Below are positions 43,647 through 52,758 of a DNA stretch of 64,000 nucleotides, one piece after another. Location of the stretch: the NCBI GenBank assembly GCA_913056175.1, contig CAJXLM010000003.1, positions 1 to 64,000 on the forward strand. Reading direction: 5' to 3'. The number at the start of each line of letters is the position of its first letter. Within the stretch, counting starts at the first letter, position 1. The stretch is from an uncultured Opitutia bacterium. GTDB taxonomy: Bacteria > Verrucomicrobiota > Verrucomicrobiia > Opitutales > Puniceicoccaceae. Position numbers and translations under genes: made by a program. Below the pieces are notes generated by a model. The model saw only the letters and a list, made by a program, of their open reading frames with translations. It was not told where the DNA came from and ran no database searches.

Positions 43647-44674
43647 GTGCGTCCTCCGTTCGTGTTCAGGGAAATTGGTTCGATCGGGCCGTCCTCCCCA
43701 TCGTCCTCCCAGCGGGCCCGGTAGTTGAACAGGGGCAGGAGGAGGAGAAGGCCCGCACAGGTGAAGCCGAGGACGGCGTAGCCGGTGAGGTCGTGGACCC
43801 TTCCGGCAATCGCTTCCGGGCCAAAGGCATGCGCCCACGCCGTCAGGAAAAGGCTCCGGAAAAGGTTCATGACAAAGGCAAACGCCATGGCGCACCCGAC
43901 CAGGGCCCACTTCTTCCACCAGCGGTCCAGAAACACCGCCGCCAGGAAGGAACCGGCGAAGAGGCAGGCCGTCAGCGACCGGATGCCCGAGCAGGCATCC
44001 TCGACCCCCACCTCGCCCCGAGCGAGCACGAGAACATTGCCCCTTTGCTCGAGGGGAATCCCGAGGATGTCGAAAACCTGGAAGACCACCGCGGTCACTT
44101 GGTGGAGCAGAAAGAGGCTCACCCGCACCTCCGCGAAGCTGAGGAGGGGCAGGGAAAGGATCCAGATCAGGGCGGGAAAGACGAAGAGACCGGTGAAGAG
44201 AAGTCGCTCCCCGACGGTCGCGGGCTGCCGCGGATCCCGTCCCCCCGCGAGGAAGGCGAGGGCGAGCACGGTCGCGGCGAACCCGTAAGCCGCCGCCTGC
44301 CCGCCGGGGAGGAGGGGGTTGTCGGTGAGGGCCTGCAGGAATCCCCCGAGAAAGAAGAGGAGCAACCCGCCAATCACCGCCAACCAGGCCACCCCCCCGA
44401 GGAGGCGGCTGAGGATCCGCCCGCCCGGGGCCTCCGTCCGCAGGGGCCTCCCCTCCCAGCGACCCTCCACGAGGTAGCGCCGCACCGTCGGCCAGCGCTC
44501 GTGGAGGACGTAGGCCACGAAGACCGGAACGAGGAACCCGAAGCTGTAATCCTCCCGGTTCGACCACCAGTGCCACTGGTCGTAGACAAGGAACCCGGCC
44601 ATTGCCAGCGCGAGAAAGGCACCCTGCCGAACCCATCGGGGGATCCGGGCTTCCTGCTGCGCGACGGTGTCCAT
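43643..44674 (-). CDS. Exosortase (EpsH/Xrt family transpeptidase)
   Basis: A 343-residue polytopic membrane protein of the exosortase/archaeosortase family, predicted to cleave PEP-CTERM-type sorting signals and attach the protein to a cell-envelope acceptor. The catalytic residues are Cys228 (EDACSGIRSL), Arg273 (MNLFRSLFLT) and His294 (HDLTGYAVLG), each at the boundary of a predicted membrane helix. About eight or nine helices are visible. It lacks the C-terminal EpsI domain of fused forms. No PEP-CTERM substrate is encoded in the window. It overlaps glgA and is divergent from the HIT gene. Confidence 0.92.
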   Translation of the reverse strand: MDTVAQQEARIPRWVRQGAFLALAMAGFLVYDQWHWWSNREDYSFGFLVPVFVAYVLHERWPTVRRYLVEGRWEGRPLRTEAPGGRILSRLLGGVAWLAVIGGLLLFFLGGFLQALTDNPLLPGGQAAAYGFAATVLALAFLAGGRDPRQPATVGERLLFTGLFVFPALIWILSLPLLSFAEVRVSLFLLHQVTAVVFQVFDILGIPLEQRGNVLVLARGEVGVEDACSGIRSLTACLFAGSFLAAVFLDRWWKKWALVGCAMAFAFVMNLFRSLFLTAWAHAFGPEAIAGRVHDLTGYAVLGFTCAGLLLLLPLFNYRARWEDDGEDGPIEPISLNTNGGRT

Positions 44675-44805
44675 GACCCTACCCCCAAGGCTTCCCCCGG
44701 GAGCGCCCGGCTGACAAGCCCGGAGTTTTCGGATTGAAGCTTCGGGGGAGCCCGCTCATCCTCCCTCTCTATTGTGCCATCCCCTCCGCACCGACCCGTT
44801 TCCGG

Positions 44806-45318
44806 ATGAGTGGGCAGTACGAATACCTGCACGCCCACTGGAGGATGCCGTACATCCAGGCGGGGAGCGGGGAGGACAACCCGGGAGGCAACCCCTTCCT
44901 GCGCATCCCGGAGGCCGAGGACGAGCGCTCGGTCCTCCTCCTCTACCGCGGAACCCACACCTACCTGGTGATGAACAAGTTTCCCTACAACGCCGGGCAC
45001 CTCCTCGCGGTTCCCTATCGTGAGGTCGGCGATCTCGAGGAGCTGGAGGAGACGGAATCCGCCGACCTCTGGGCCACCATCCTCCGCGCCAAGCGCCTCC
45101 TCCGCCTCGCCCTCGATCCGGCCGGCTTCAACATCGGCTTCAACCTTGGCGATGCTGCCGGGGCCGGCATTCCCACCCACCTGCACTGCCATATCGTGCC
45201 CCGATGGACGGGCGATACCAATTTCCTGCCCATTCTCTCGGGGACCCGCGTGCTCCCGGAAGCGATGGAAACCATGTGGGAACGCCTGCGCTCCTTCGTG
45301 CCGCAGGTCTCCGGCTGA
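44806..45318 (+). CDS. HIT-domain nucleotide hydrolase/transferase
   Basis: A 170-residue histidine-triad protein. The triad reads HLHCHIVPRW, preceded by NKFPYNAGHLLAVPYREV and FNIGFNLGDAAGAGIP, a pattern of the Ap4A-phosphorylase-like HIT group that acts on dinucleoside polyphosphates or AMP-lysine type substrates. ATG at 44806 is preferred because MSGQYEYLHAHWRMPYI matches the usual start. The phoH start codon follows after 2 nt, so the genes are co-transcribed. Confidence 0.88.
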   Translation: MSGQYEYLHAHWRMPYIQAGSGEDNPGGNPFLRIPEAEDERSVLLLYRGTHTYLVMNKFPYNAGHLLAVPYREVGDLEELEETESADLWATILRAKRLLRLALDPAGFNIGFNLGDAAGAGIPTHLHCHIVPRWTGDTNFLPILSGTRVLPEAMETMWERLRSFVPQVSG

Positions 45319-45320
45319 TC

Positions 45321-46304
45321 GTGCCCGCTGAGACCGCCACCGTCCTCGAGTTCGACTCGCCCCGCCTCCTCGCCCAGCTCTATGCCGGGGAGGTCGACAA
45401 TCTCGCCAGTGCTGAGGCCACCCTTGGCGTGAGCCTCTCCACCCGCGACGACTGGCTGAGGATCGAGGGCGGGGAGGAAGGGGTGGAGGCGACCCGCGAG
45501 CTCTTCGCCATCCTCCAGCTCGCCCGCGCCCAGGGGCTGCGGATCCGGAGGGCCGATTTCGAGAAGATCCTCGCCGGGGTCGCCGCCGGGGAAGCGGCCG
45601 AGCTCCGCCACCTCTTCGAGGAGCCGGTCCTCCTCCAGCTGAAGCGGAAGAGCATCGTCCCGAAGACGCTCCACCAGAAACAGTACCTCAACGAGATCCG
45701 CACCCACGACGTCTCCCTCGGGATCGGCCCGGCCGGCACCGGGAAGACCTACCTCGCCATGGCGGCCGCCCTCGAGGCCTTCTTCACCGGCACCGTGGAG
45801 AAGCTGATCTTCACCCGGCCCGCCGTGGAGGCCGGCGAGGCCCTCGGCTTCCTTCCCGGCGACCTCCAGGAAAAGATCCTCCCCTACCTCCGGCCCCTCT
45901 ACGATGCCCTCTACGAAATGGTCGGCGTGGAGGAAACCCAGCGGATGATGGACCGCCAGCAGATCGAGATCGCCCCGCTCGCCTACATGCGCGGCCGGAC
46001 CCTTTCCCGGTCCTTTGTCATCCTCGACGAGGCCCAGAACACCACCCCGGAGCAGATGATGATGTTCCTCACCCGCCTCGGCGAGGATTCCCGGATGGTC
46101 ATCACCGGGGACATCACCCAGATCGACCTGCCCCGGAGCAAGAAGTCGGGGCTCAAGCAGGCCGTCCAGGTCCTCCGCGAGGTCGAGGGAATCTCCCTCT
46201 TTACCTTCGACGGGGCCGATGTCGTGCGCCATCCTCTCGTCCAGAGGATCATTGAGGCCTACGAGTCCCAAGCCATCGAGGGACCCGGCGTCCCCCTCGC
46301 CTGA
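45321..46304 (+). CDS. phoH: PhoH-family ATPase
   Basis: A 327-residue cytoplasmic P-loop ATPase/RNA helicase-like protein. An N-terminal KH-like region is followed by Walker A GPAGTGKT, TRPAVEAGEALGFLPGDLQEK, and Walker B FVILDEAQNTTPEQMMMFLTRLG. GTG start at 45321, immediately after the HIT stop. The order phoH-pgpH-ybeY is widely conserved and links it to ribosome maturation and RNA turnover. Confidence 0.93.
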   Translation: MPAETATVLEFDSPRLLAQLYAGEVDNLASAEATLGVSLSTRDDWLRIEGGEEGVEATRELFAILQLARAQGLRIRRADFEKILAGVAAGEAAELRHLFEEPVLLQLKRKSIVPKTLHQKQYLNEIRTHDVSLGIGPAGTGKTYLAMAAALEAFFTGTVEKLIFTRPAVEAGEALGFLPGDLQEKILPYLRPLYDALYEMVGVEETQRMMDRQQIEIAPLAYMRGRTLSRSFVILDEAQNTTPEQMMMFLTRLGEDSRMVITGDITQIDLPRSKKSGLKQAVQVLREVEGISLFTFDGADVVRHPLVQRIIEAYESQAIEGPGVPLA

Positions 46305-46315
46305 TCCTTCACCGC

Positions 46316-48727
46316 ATGGGATCCTCTCCTCCCAGACGCCGGGAACGCTCGCGCCGTTCCCTCCCCCGCGGCCGCGCGGCGCTGCGCCGGCGCGGGGAGG
46401 AGCTGTCCACCGGCCGCATCCTCCGAGTGGCGGCTGCCTATGCCGCAGCGGCGCTCCTCCTCATGGTCATCGCCTTCGCCGGCCTTTCCCGGAACGACCC
46501 CCAGATTCGCCAGGGCGAGGTCGCCTCCGAGCGGATCGTGGCCGACTTCGGGTACGATTTTCCCAGCCGGGTGCGCACCGAGGAGCGCCGTGCCCTCGCC
46601 CGCGAGAAGGTTCCCCCCTTCTACGATGTCCGCATGGAGGAGTTCGAGAAATTCGCCCGCACCCTCAACGGCCTCGAACTGGACTACAGCGACCGCACGG
46701 AGGCGGACAACGGCGCGGGCGCGGAACTCTCCGATCTGGACCGCCAGCAGGAGGCCGCCGCCTTCGTGCGCCGCTTTCTCGAGGAACGGAGGGTGGAGCT
46801 GCCCGTGGAAGCCACCGCCCTCTTTCTCTCCGAGACCAATCCCGGCCAGCGGAAACGCCTCCTCGGGGCTGCCCTCGCCGAGCTCGAGGACCTCTACCGC
46901 GAGGGCATCATCGGCAACGATCCCGACTTCACCGGCATCGGCAGCTACAACCTCATCCTCCCCGAGGAGACGGACGGCGAACGGCAACGCCTGCGGATCC
47001 AGCGGGTGTACGACGCCAAGGTCGCCCTGCGCAACCGACTCGCCGAGCTGGACATCAATGACCGGCTCTTCAACGCGCTCTTCGTCCTCGCCAGCACCGC
47101 CATCGAGCCCAACCTGCGGTTCAACCCCGAGGTCACCCGCGCCCGCCGGGACGAGGCCGCCGCCAGCGTCGGGGAGGTCGTCGTCGAAGTGCCCGCCGGC
47201 GAGACCCTCATCGAACCCGGGGTGAAGGTGTCCCCGCTCGCCTTTGAGAAGCTCGCCCGGTACCGCCAGGAGGAGGCCGCCCGGGTCTCCGGCTTCCTCA
47301 CCTCCGACCCCCTCTTCCTCCAGCGCTCCTTCCTCGCCGTTCTCCTCCTCGCCGCCGCCGGGGGCGTCCTCCGGCTCGCCCTCCCCTCCGTACTCACCAG
47401 TCCCCGCCGCATGGGCACCCTCGGCTTGCTGGTCGTCGCCAACCTCCTCCTCTTCCGCCTGCTCCTGCTCCTGAACAGCCCGGAATGGCTCGGGCCCGAC
47501 CCCACCCTCTCCGCGGTCCTTACCTCCGCAGCCCCCATTGCCTTCGCCCCGGTCACCGCCGGGATCCTGCTCGGGCCCCTCGTCGGGCTGCTCACCGCCT
47601 TCACCGTGAGCGGGTTCTACGCCCTCATGTTCGGGGACTCCCTCCTCCTCTTCCTCGGGGCCAACCTCGCCACCCTCGTGGGCCTCTTCCTCGCCCGGGA
47701 CATCCGGCTCCGGGCCAATGTCGTCAGCGCCTGCACCCTTGCCGGGGTGGCCTTCGCCCTCTGCCTGCTCCTCGGGGGAGTCCTCGAGGGGACCCCCCTC
47801 GGTGCCCTCGGCCGGGAGGTCGCCTCCGCCCTCGTCGCCGGAGCACTCACCGGGGTGGCCGTCCTCGGGATCCTGCCGGTCCTCGAGAAGCTCTTCGCCT
47901 ACAGCACCGACATCACCCTCCTCGAGTACACCGACTTCAACCACCCCTTGCTCCGCCGGATGCAACTGGAGGCCCCGGGGACCTACCACCACAGCCTGAT
48001 GGTCGCCAGCCTCTCCGAGAACGCCGCCGCCGCCATCGGGGCCAACCCGCTCGTCTGCCGCGCCACGGCCCTCTTCCACGACGTCGGCAAGCTGGTCAAG
48101 CCGGAGTACTTCACCGAGAACCAGATGGGCCGGGAGAATCCCCTGGTGGCCCAGAAGCCCTCCCTGGCCGCGGTGATCATCAAGCGCCACGTCAAGGAAG
48201 GGCTCGAGCTCGCCCGCCAGTACAAACTGCCCCGCGTCTTCCGGGACATCATCCGCGAGCACCACGGCACCAGCCTTATCCAGTACTTCTACCGCGAGGC
48301 GGTCCAGCGGCAGAACGGGCCCGGGGCGAACGAGGAGGACCGCCTCGAGGAGGTCCAGGAGGAGACCTACCGCTACGACGGTCCCAAGCCCCACAGCCCC
48401 GAGTCCGCCATCATCTTCTTCGCCGATTCGGTGGAGGCGGCCAGCCGCTCCCTCCCCAAGGTCAACGCGCAGAGCATCGACGACTTGCTCGAGGCCATCT
48501 TCCGCGAGCGAATGGAGGACGGACAACTCGACGAGTGTTCCCTCACCCTCCGCCAAGTCGCCGAGATCCGGAAGAGCTTCAGCCGCACCCTTCTCAACAG
48601 CCTCCACGCGCGGATCGCCTACCCGGAGCGCCCCGACAGCGCCGACACTGCCGGAAGGAACAGCGCCCGCGAGCGGGCCCAGCCACGCCCACCCCGTGCG
48701 CGGGATCGAGATCAGCAACCGGTGTAG
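46316..48727 (+). CDS. pgpH: 7TM-HD cyclic di-AMP phosphodiesterase
   Basis: An 803-residue membrane protein. A basic N-terminus and one membrane anchor are followed by a large extracytoplasmic 7TMR-HDED sensor domain (about 60-330), seven transmembrane helices (about 340-545), and a cytoplasmic HD domain with YHHSLMVASL, FHDVGK and the more distal HH pair in IREHHG. HD proteins of this class hydrolyse cyclic di-AMP. The C-terminus is rich in arginine and proline and overlaps ybeY by 32 nt. Confidence 0.9.
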   Translation: MGSSPPRRRERSRRSLPRGRAALRRRGEELSTGRILRVAAAYAAAALLLMVIAFAGLSRNDPQIRQGEVASERIVADFGYDFPSRVRTEERRALAREKVPPFYDVRMEEFEKFARTLNGLELDYSDRTEADNGAGAELSDLDRQQEAAAFVRRFLEERRVELPVEATALFLSETNPGQRKRLLGAALAELEDLYREGIIGNDPDFTGIGSYNLILPEETDGERQRLRIQRVYDAKVALRNRLAELDINDRLFNALFVLASTAIEPNLRFNPEVTRARRDEAAASVGEVVVEVPAGETLIEPGVKVSPLAFEKLARYRQEEAARVSGFLTSDPLFLQRSFLAVLLLAAAGGVLRLALPSVLTSPRRMGTLGLLVVANLLLFRLLLLLNSPEWLGPDPTLSAVLTSAAPIAFAPVTAGILLGPLVGLLTAFTVSGFYALMFGDSLLLFLGANLATLVGLFLARDIRLRANVVSACTLAGVAFALCLLLGGVLEGTPLGALGREVASALVAGALTGVAVLGILPVLEKLFAYSTDITLLEYTDFNHPLLRRMQLEAPGTYHHSLMVASLSENAAAAIGANPLVCRATALFHDVGKLVKPEYFTENQMGRENPLVAQKPSLAAVIIKRHVKEGLELARQYKLPRVFRDIIREHHGTSLIQYFYREAVQRQNGPGANEEDRLEEVQEETYRYDGPKPHSPESAIIFFADSVEAASRSLPKVNAQSIDDLLEAIFRERMEDGQLDECSLTLRQVAEIRKSFSRTLLNSLHARIAYPERPDSADTAGRNSARERAQPRPPRARDRDQQPV

Positions 48728-49169
48728 GGGCCTCCGCCTCGCCGCCGAAGAGGTCGCTGCAGCCCTCCGCTGTCTCGACGCCCACTTCCCCCGGCGCCCG
48801 CCTCCCGGCAACCTTTCCGTGGTCTTCCTCGACGAGAGCACCATGGGGGAGCTGCACGGGCGCTTCCTCGCCGATCCCTCCCCGACCGATGTCATTACCT
48901 TCCCCGGCGATCCCTCCTTCGGCGAGGCCGGGGAAATTTGCGCGGGCGCTGAACGGGCCGCGCGCGTGGCCGACGCGCACAACCACGGCCTCGACGCCGA
49001 GTTGACCCTCTACCTGGCCCACGGCTGGCTGCACCTCGCCGGATACGACGACCGCACCCCCGGGGAGCGCGCCCGCATGCGGGCGGCCGAACAGGAGGCC
49101 CTCGCCCAGGTCCGGGAAGGTCCGGGCCTTCCCTCCTTTGCGCTGGTGAGCGCTCCACCCGACCCCTAG
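48696..49169 (+). CDS. ybeY: Endoribonuclease YbeY (rRNA maturation factor)
   Basis: A 157-residue metalloprotein for 16S rRNA 3'-end maturation and ribosome quality control. Family features: LSVVFLDESTMGELHGRFL, PTDVITFPGDPS and the metal motif HGWLHLAGYDD. His109 and His113 are present, but the third ligand position, usually His, is Asp119. Comparable changes occur in other phyla, so activity is not excluded. GTG start at 48696, inside the end of pgpH. Confidence 0.88.
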   Translation: MRGIEISNRCRGLRLAAEEVAAALRCLDAHFPRRPPPGNLSVVFLDESTMGELHGRFLADPSPTDVITFPGDPSFGEAGEICAGAERAARVADAHNHGLDAELTLYLAHGWLHLAGYDDRTPGERARMRAAEQEALAQVREGPGLPSFALVSAPPDP

Positions 49170-49179
49170 GATTCCTCCC

Positions 49180-49938
49180 GTGCTGCGCAATCTCCGCAAC
49201 GCCTTCTTCACCGGCCTGGTGCTCCTCCTCCCCCTCGGAGTCACCTACATTGTGGTGAACTTTATCGTCGTCCGGGTCGGCGTGCCCGCCAGCCAGGTCT
49301 TCTTCTGGTACCTCGACGAAAATGTGCGGAACATCGCCCTGTTCAGCACGATCCTCAGCATCCTCTCCGTCCTCGCCCTCGTCGTCTTCATCATCGGGCT
49401 GGGCTTCTTCTCCCGCTACGTCATCGGCCGACTCGTCATCAATACGGTTGAGAAAATTCTCAGCCGTCTTCCTTTTATCAATACTGTCTATCGCTGGGTA
49501 AAACAGATTGTAGATACATTTACCCAACAGCAGAAAACCGTTTTCCAGGAAGTCGTCCTCATCCAATACCCCCGCCGGGGCGTCTGGGCCGTCGGATTCC
49601 GTACCAGCGAGACCCGCGCGGAAATCCAGGCCAAGACCGGCCTGCAGCTATCCAACATCTTCGTGCCGACCACCCCCAACCCCACCAGTGGCTTCCTCCT
49701 CCTCGTTCCCTCCGACGAGGTGATCCCCCTCGAGATGAGCGTTTCCGACGGGATGAAGCTGATCATCTCCGGCGGGGCCGTGGCTCCCCCCTACGAGACC
49801 AACGACCCCGTGGAAAAAGAGCGACTCGACTCCCTCGTCCTTCCCCCGGGCGAAGTGCCCGGGCCGGAGGCGGCCTTCGGGGAAGGCGGAGAGCCCCACC
49901 CCTCCCTCGGTGCCGGGTCCGCCCGGCCCTCCCCCTGA
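49180..49938 (+). CDS. DUF502-family membrane protein
   Basis: A 252-residue protein with two N-terminal transmembrane helices (about 9-31 and 50-77) and a cytoplasmic domain with LPFINTVYRWVKQIVDTF and VVLIQYPRRGVWAVGF, the family core. Function is unknown; a paralogue family in plants (COV) affects vesicle trafficking. GTG start at 49180. Codons around 49441-49540 are A/T-ending (39% G+C over 100 bp) while the rest of the gene has the usual G/C-ending codons. The C-terminal tail is low-complexity and acidic. Confidence 0.88.
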   Translation: MLRNLRNAFFTGLVLLLPLGVTYIVVNFIVVRVGVPASQVFFWYLDENVRNIALFSTILSILSVLALVVFIIGLGFFSRYVIGRLVINTVEKILSRLPFINTVYRWVKQIVDTFTQQQKTVFQEVVLIQYPRRGVWAVGFRTSETRAEIQAKTGLQLSNIFVPTTPNPTSGFLLLVPSDEVIPLEMSVSDGMKLIISGGAVAPPYETNDPVEKERLDSLVLPPGEVPGPEAAFGEGGEPHPSLGAGSARPSP

Positions 49939-50195
49939 CGCCCGGCGAGGCCTTCGCCTCCTTCCCGCCCACGGGGGGAGTTTGGGAGGGATCGATGGAT
50001 CTCCGTCCCCTTTTCCCGGCACCGGCGGACCGGGCCGTTTACCTTCCCCGGGACGCGCGCTCCGGAGGGTGGCCCTGGTTCCCGGGGGAGCACGGGTCGA
50101 TCGGGGGTCCGTCCCCGAAAAAATCCGGTGCCGCAGGCAGCGGGGACAGGCATCGACCTCCCCGCCGGGAACGCGCCCGGCCGGTGCGGGAAGGG

Positions 50196-51194
50196 CTAGG
50201 CTGGTAGGCCCGGGGCGGGCCCGGTGGCGACCAGGCAGGTTTCCCCTTGCCAGGTGCGGGCGAGGCGGCGGGCGGCGAGCTGGGCGCGGACGCCACTGCA
50301 GCAGCCGATCACCGCGCGCTGGCCGGGGGCGGGGAGGGGTCCGTGCGGTCCGACTTCCTCCCAGGGAATCCGAACCGCCTGCGGGGCGAGGGCGGGTCCC
50401 TCCTGCGGCCCGCGCACATCGAGCACGAAATCCTCCTCGCGGATCTCGGCGGGCCCGAGGAAGCAGAGCCGCGCCGCCCCCTCCGGTTCCGGGGCCCGGT
50501 CAAAGCGAAATCCCCCGAACCGCCAGCCCGGAGCTTCCACGGTGACCAGTTGGCCCAGCGGGGAGGGTTCGAGGCCGGCGAGAATGCCGAGGGTCATTTG
50601 TGCCTGCAGGTTGCCGAGCAGGCCGACCACCGGGCCGAGCACGCCCTCGCTGGCGCAGCTCCCCGCGCGTACGGGCAGGTCGGGAAAGACCGCGTGCAGG
50701 GAGGGTGCCGCCCCGCAGAACGCACCGGCATAACCGGAGAGTCCGGTCACGGAGGCGCTCACCAAGGGTACGCCCTGCCCGCGCCCGTAGTCGGAGAGGG
50801 AATAGCTCACCGAGAAGCGATCGGCGCAATCGAGGACGAGGTCGTGCCCGTCGAGCTCCGCGCCGAGCCCGTCCGGCTCGAGAAAGCGGGTCCGGGCCAC
50901 CAGCTCCACCTCCGGGTTCAATGCGGACAGCCGCTCCACGGCCACCTCCGCCTTCAGCCGTCCGGCATCCTCTTCCCGGAAGAGCACCTGTCGGTGAAGG
51001 TTCGTCCGGTCCACGCGGTCCCCGTCGAACAGGGTCAGCCGCCCGATTCCCGCCCCGACCAGGGCGGGGGCGGCCGTCGCGGCAAGGCCGCCCGCGCCCA
51101 CCACCGCCACCCGGGCGGCGCGCACCGCGTGCTGCCCGCGCTCTCCGAAAGCGGGCACGGCGATCTGCCGGGCGTAGCGATCCTCCCCGCTCAC
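50196..51194 (-). CDS. thiF: ThiF/MoeB-family adenylyltransferase with C-terminal rhodanese-like domain
   Basis: Activates the C-terminal glycine of ThiS by adenylation so that it can receive sulfur. N-terminal ThiF fold: RYARQIAVPAFGERGQ, VVGAGGLAATAAPAL, the DGDRVDRTNLHRQ motif with the adenylation residues, and DCADRFSVSY. From about residue 265 a rhodanese-like domain follows (FVLDVRGPQEGP, with a CCSGVRAQLAA loop). 332 residues from GTG 51194, overlapping thiE by GTGA. Last gene of the operon. Confidence 0.88.
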   Translation of the reverse strand: MSGEDRYARQIAVPAFGERGQHAVRAARVAVVGAGGLAATAAPALVGAGIGRLTLFDGDRVDRTNLHRQVLFREEDAGRLKAEVAVERLSALNPEVELVARTRFLEPDGLGAELDGHDLVLDCADRFSVSYSLSDYGRGQGVPLVSASVTGLSGYAGAFCGAAPSLHAVFPDLPVRAGSCASEGVLGPVVGLLGNLQAQMTLGILAGLEPSPLGQLVTVEAPGWRFGGFRFDRAPEPEGAARLCFLGPAEIREEDFVLDVRGPQEGPALAPQAVRIPWEEVGPHGPLPAPGQRAVIGCCSGVRAQLAARRLARTWQGETCLVATGPAPGLPA

Positions 51195-51787
51195 CGGGTT
51201 GCCTCCAGCCACTCTCGCACCCGGGCCGGAGGGTCCGCGTGCAGGGTCACGTCGGTGACCACCGCCAACGCGTCCGCCCCGGCGGCGAGGACCTCGGCCG
51301 CGCGCTCGACGGTGAGCCCTCCAATGGCCACCAGGGGCAGGCGGCCGATCCGCCGCTTCCACGCGGTGATCCGCTCCGTTCCCTGCGGTGCCCACGGCAT
51401 GACCTTGAGGCGCGTGGGGTAGATCGGGCCGAGGGCCACGTAGTCCGGTCCGGCGGCGAGCGCGGTTTCCAGCTCGGCCTCGTCGTGGGTGCTCACTCCC
51501 AACTGCACCCCGGATCGCCGGAGGGCCTCCCGGTCGGCGGCGGCGAGGTCCTCCTGGCCGAGGTGGACATAGCCGACTCCCTCGGCGAGGGCTTCCTCCC
51601 AGTGGTCATTGACCACCAGCCGGGCCCCCGCCCCTTCGCAGAGGCGCCGGGCCTCCCGGATTTCCCGGCGGAGCTCGGCACCCTCGAGCTCCTTGTTGCG
51701 CAGCTGGACGAAGCGGAGGCCCGCGGGGAGGAGCTGCCGCAGCCAGCCGGCATCCTCGAGGATCGGATAGAAGCGGTCGGGGATCAT
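51191..51787 (-). CDS. thiE: Thiamine-phosphate synthase
   Basis: Joins HMP pyrophosphate and thiazole phosphate to thiamine phosphate. A compact 198-residue TIM barrel with [54 protein letters not shown] and [14 protein letters not shown], the family's substrate-binding loops. The ATG at 51787 overlaps the thiG stop (ATGA). The stretch upstream in frame belongs to thiG's shadow. Confidence 0.93.
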   Translation of the reverse strand: MIPDRFYPILEDAGWLRQLLPAGLRFVQLRNKELEGAELRREIREARRLCEGAGARLVVNDHWEEALAEGVGYVHLGQEDLAAADREALRRSGVQLGVSTHDEAELETALAAGPDYVALGPIYPTRLKVMPWAPQGTERITAWKRRIGRLPLVAIGGLTVERAAEVLAAGADALAVVTDVTLHADPPARVREWLEATR

Positions 51788-52557
51788 GGGAGGAAGGCCT
51801 GCCCGATCACCGGGGTCGAAGGCGCGGCCATGTCGCGGGGCTCCATGGGGTCGGCAGCGCGGCCGAGGCGACCCGCCTCGAGGGCCCGGGCCATCGCCTC
51901 GGCCATCGCGGGGGGGTCGCCGGCCCGCGCGACGGCGGTGTTCAGGAGCACCGCGTCGTAGCCGAGTTCCATGGCCCGCAGGGCGTGCGAGGGCAGTCCG
52001 ATCCCGGCATCCACCACCAAGGGGATCTCCGGAAAACGGGCGCGCAGGGTGCGGAGGGCGTACTCGTTGGCCAGCCCGAGTCCGGACCCGATCGGGGATC
52101 CCCACGGCATGAGCACCTCGCACCCCGCTGCCACCAGCCGATCCGCGAGGACGAGGTCCTCGGTGGTGTAGGGGAACACCTGGAATCCCTGCCGACTCAG
52201 CTCGCCCGCTGCCTCCACCAGCCCGAAGGGATCCGGCTGGAGGGTATCCGTGTCCCCGATCACCTCCAGCTTGACCCAGGGGGTGTCAAAGAGTTCGCGG
52301 GCCATTGCCGCGGTGGTGATCGCTTCCTTCGCCGAGTGGCAGCCCGCCGTGTTCGGGAGCACCCTGACCCCCAGCCCGCGGATCAAGCGCCAGAAGTCCT
52401 CCCCCGCCCGGCTTCCCCCGGCCTCCCGGCGCACGGAGACAGTGGCCACCCCGGCCCCGGAGCGGCGGAAGGACTCGGCGAGAACCGCCGGGGAGGGGTA
52501 CTGCGCCGTCCCCAGGAGCAGCGGCGAGTCGATGGCGGACCCGTAAAAAGTCGGCAC
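51784..52557 (-). CDS. thiG: Thiazole synthase
   Basis: Builds the thiazole phosphate ring from deoxyxylulose 5-phosphate, dehydroglycine and ThiS-thiocarboxylate. A 257-residue TIM barrel; the Schiff-base lysine is Lys97 in [39 protein letters not shown] and [12 protein letters not shown] are the canonical loops. It lies 3 nt behind thiS. Confidence 0.96.
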   Translation of the reverse strand: MPTFYGSAIDSPLLLGTAQYPSPAVLAESFRRSGAGVATVSVRREAGGSRAGEDFWRLIRGLGVRVLPNTAGCHSAKEAITTAAMARELFDTPWVKLEVIGDTDTLQPDPFGLVEAAGELSRQGFQVFPYTTEDLVLADRLVAAGCEVLMPWGSPIGSGLGLANEYALRTLRARFPEIPLVVDAGIGLPSHALRAMELGYDAVLLNTAVARAGDPPAMAEAMARALEAGRLGRAADPMEPRDMAAPSTPVIGQAFLP

Positions 52558-52560
52558 GGC

Positions 52561-52758
52561 CTATCCTCCCTGCTGGGGGCTGACCACCTCGAGACGGTCC
52601 CCGGGGTGGACGGAAGTGACCTCCCGCTGGGCGGCCGGTACGAACTCCCCGTTCAGGGCGGTGGCGACCGCCTGGTCGGCGTAGCCCAACTCGTCCAGGA
52701 TGGCCGAGAGGGCGCTCTTTTGCACTTCGCGGGTCTCCCCGTTCACGGTGATGGTCAT
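52561..52758 (-). CDS. thiS: Sulfur-carrier protein ThiS
   Basis: A 65-residue ubiquitin-fold sulfur carrier ending in Gly-Gly, the site of adenylation by ThiF and thiocarboxylation. It reads MTITVNGETREV at the start, VATALNGEFVP in the middle and GDRLEVVSPQQGG at the end. The ATG at 52758 overlaps the thiO stop (ATGA). Confidence 0.95.
   Translation of the reverse strand: MTITVNGETREVQKSALSAILDELGYADQAVATALNGEFVPAAQREVTSVHPGDRLEVVSPQQGG

Noticed and set aside
44734-44805. N-terminal extension of the HIT protein by 24 residues
   Set aside because: The extension has no homology and no ribosome-binding site; the HIT family start fits the ATG at 44806.
49995-50207. 70-codon frame with GGGAGGG just before its ATG, between the DUF502 gene and thiF
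   Set aside because: Third-position G+C is lower than in real genes here, the sequence is low complexity, and the end runs into thiF; it could be real but I see no support beyond the Shine-Dalgarno-like box. The 257 bp spacer otherwise shows nothing clear.
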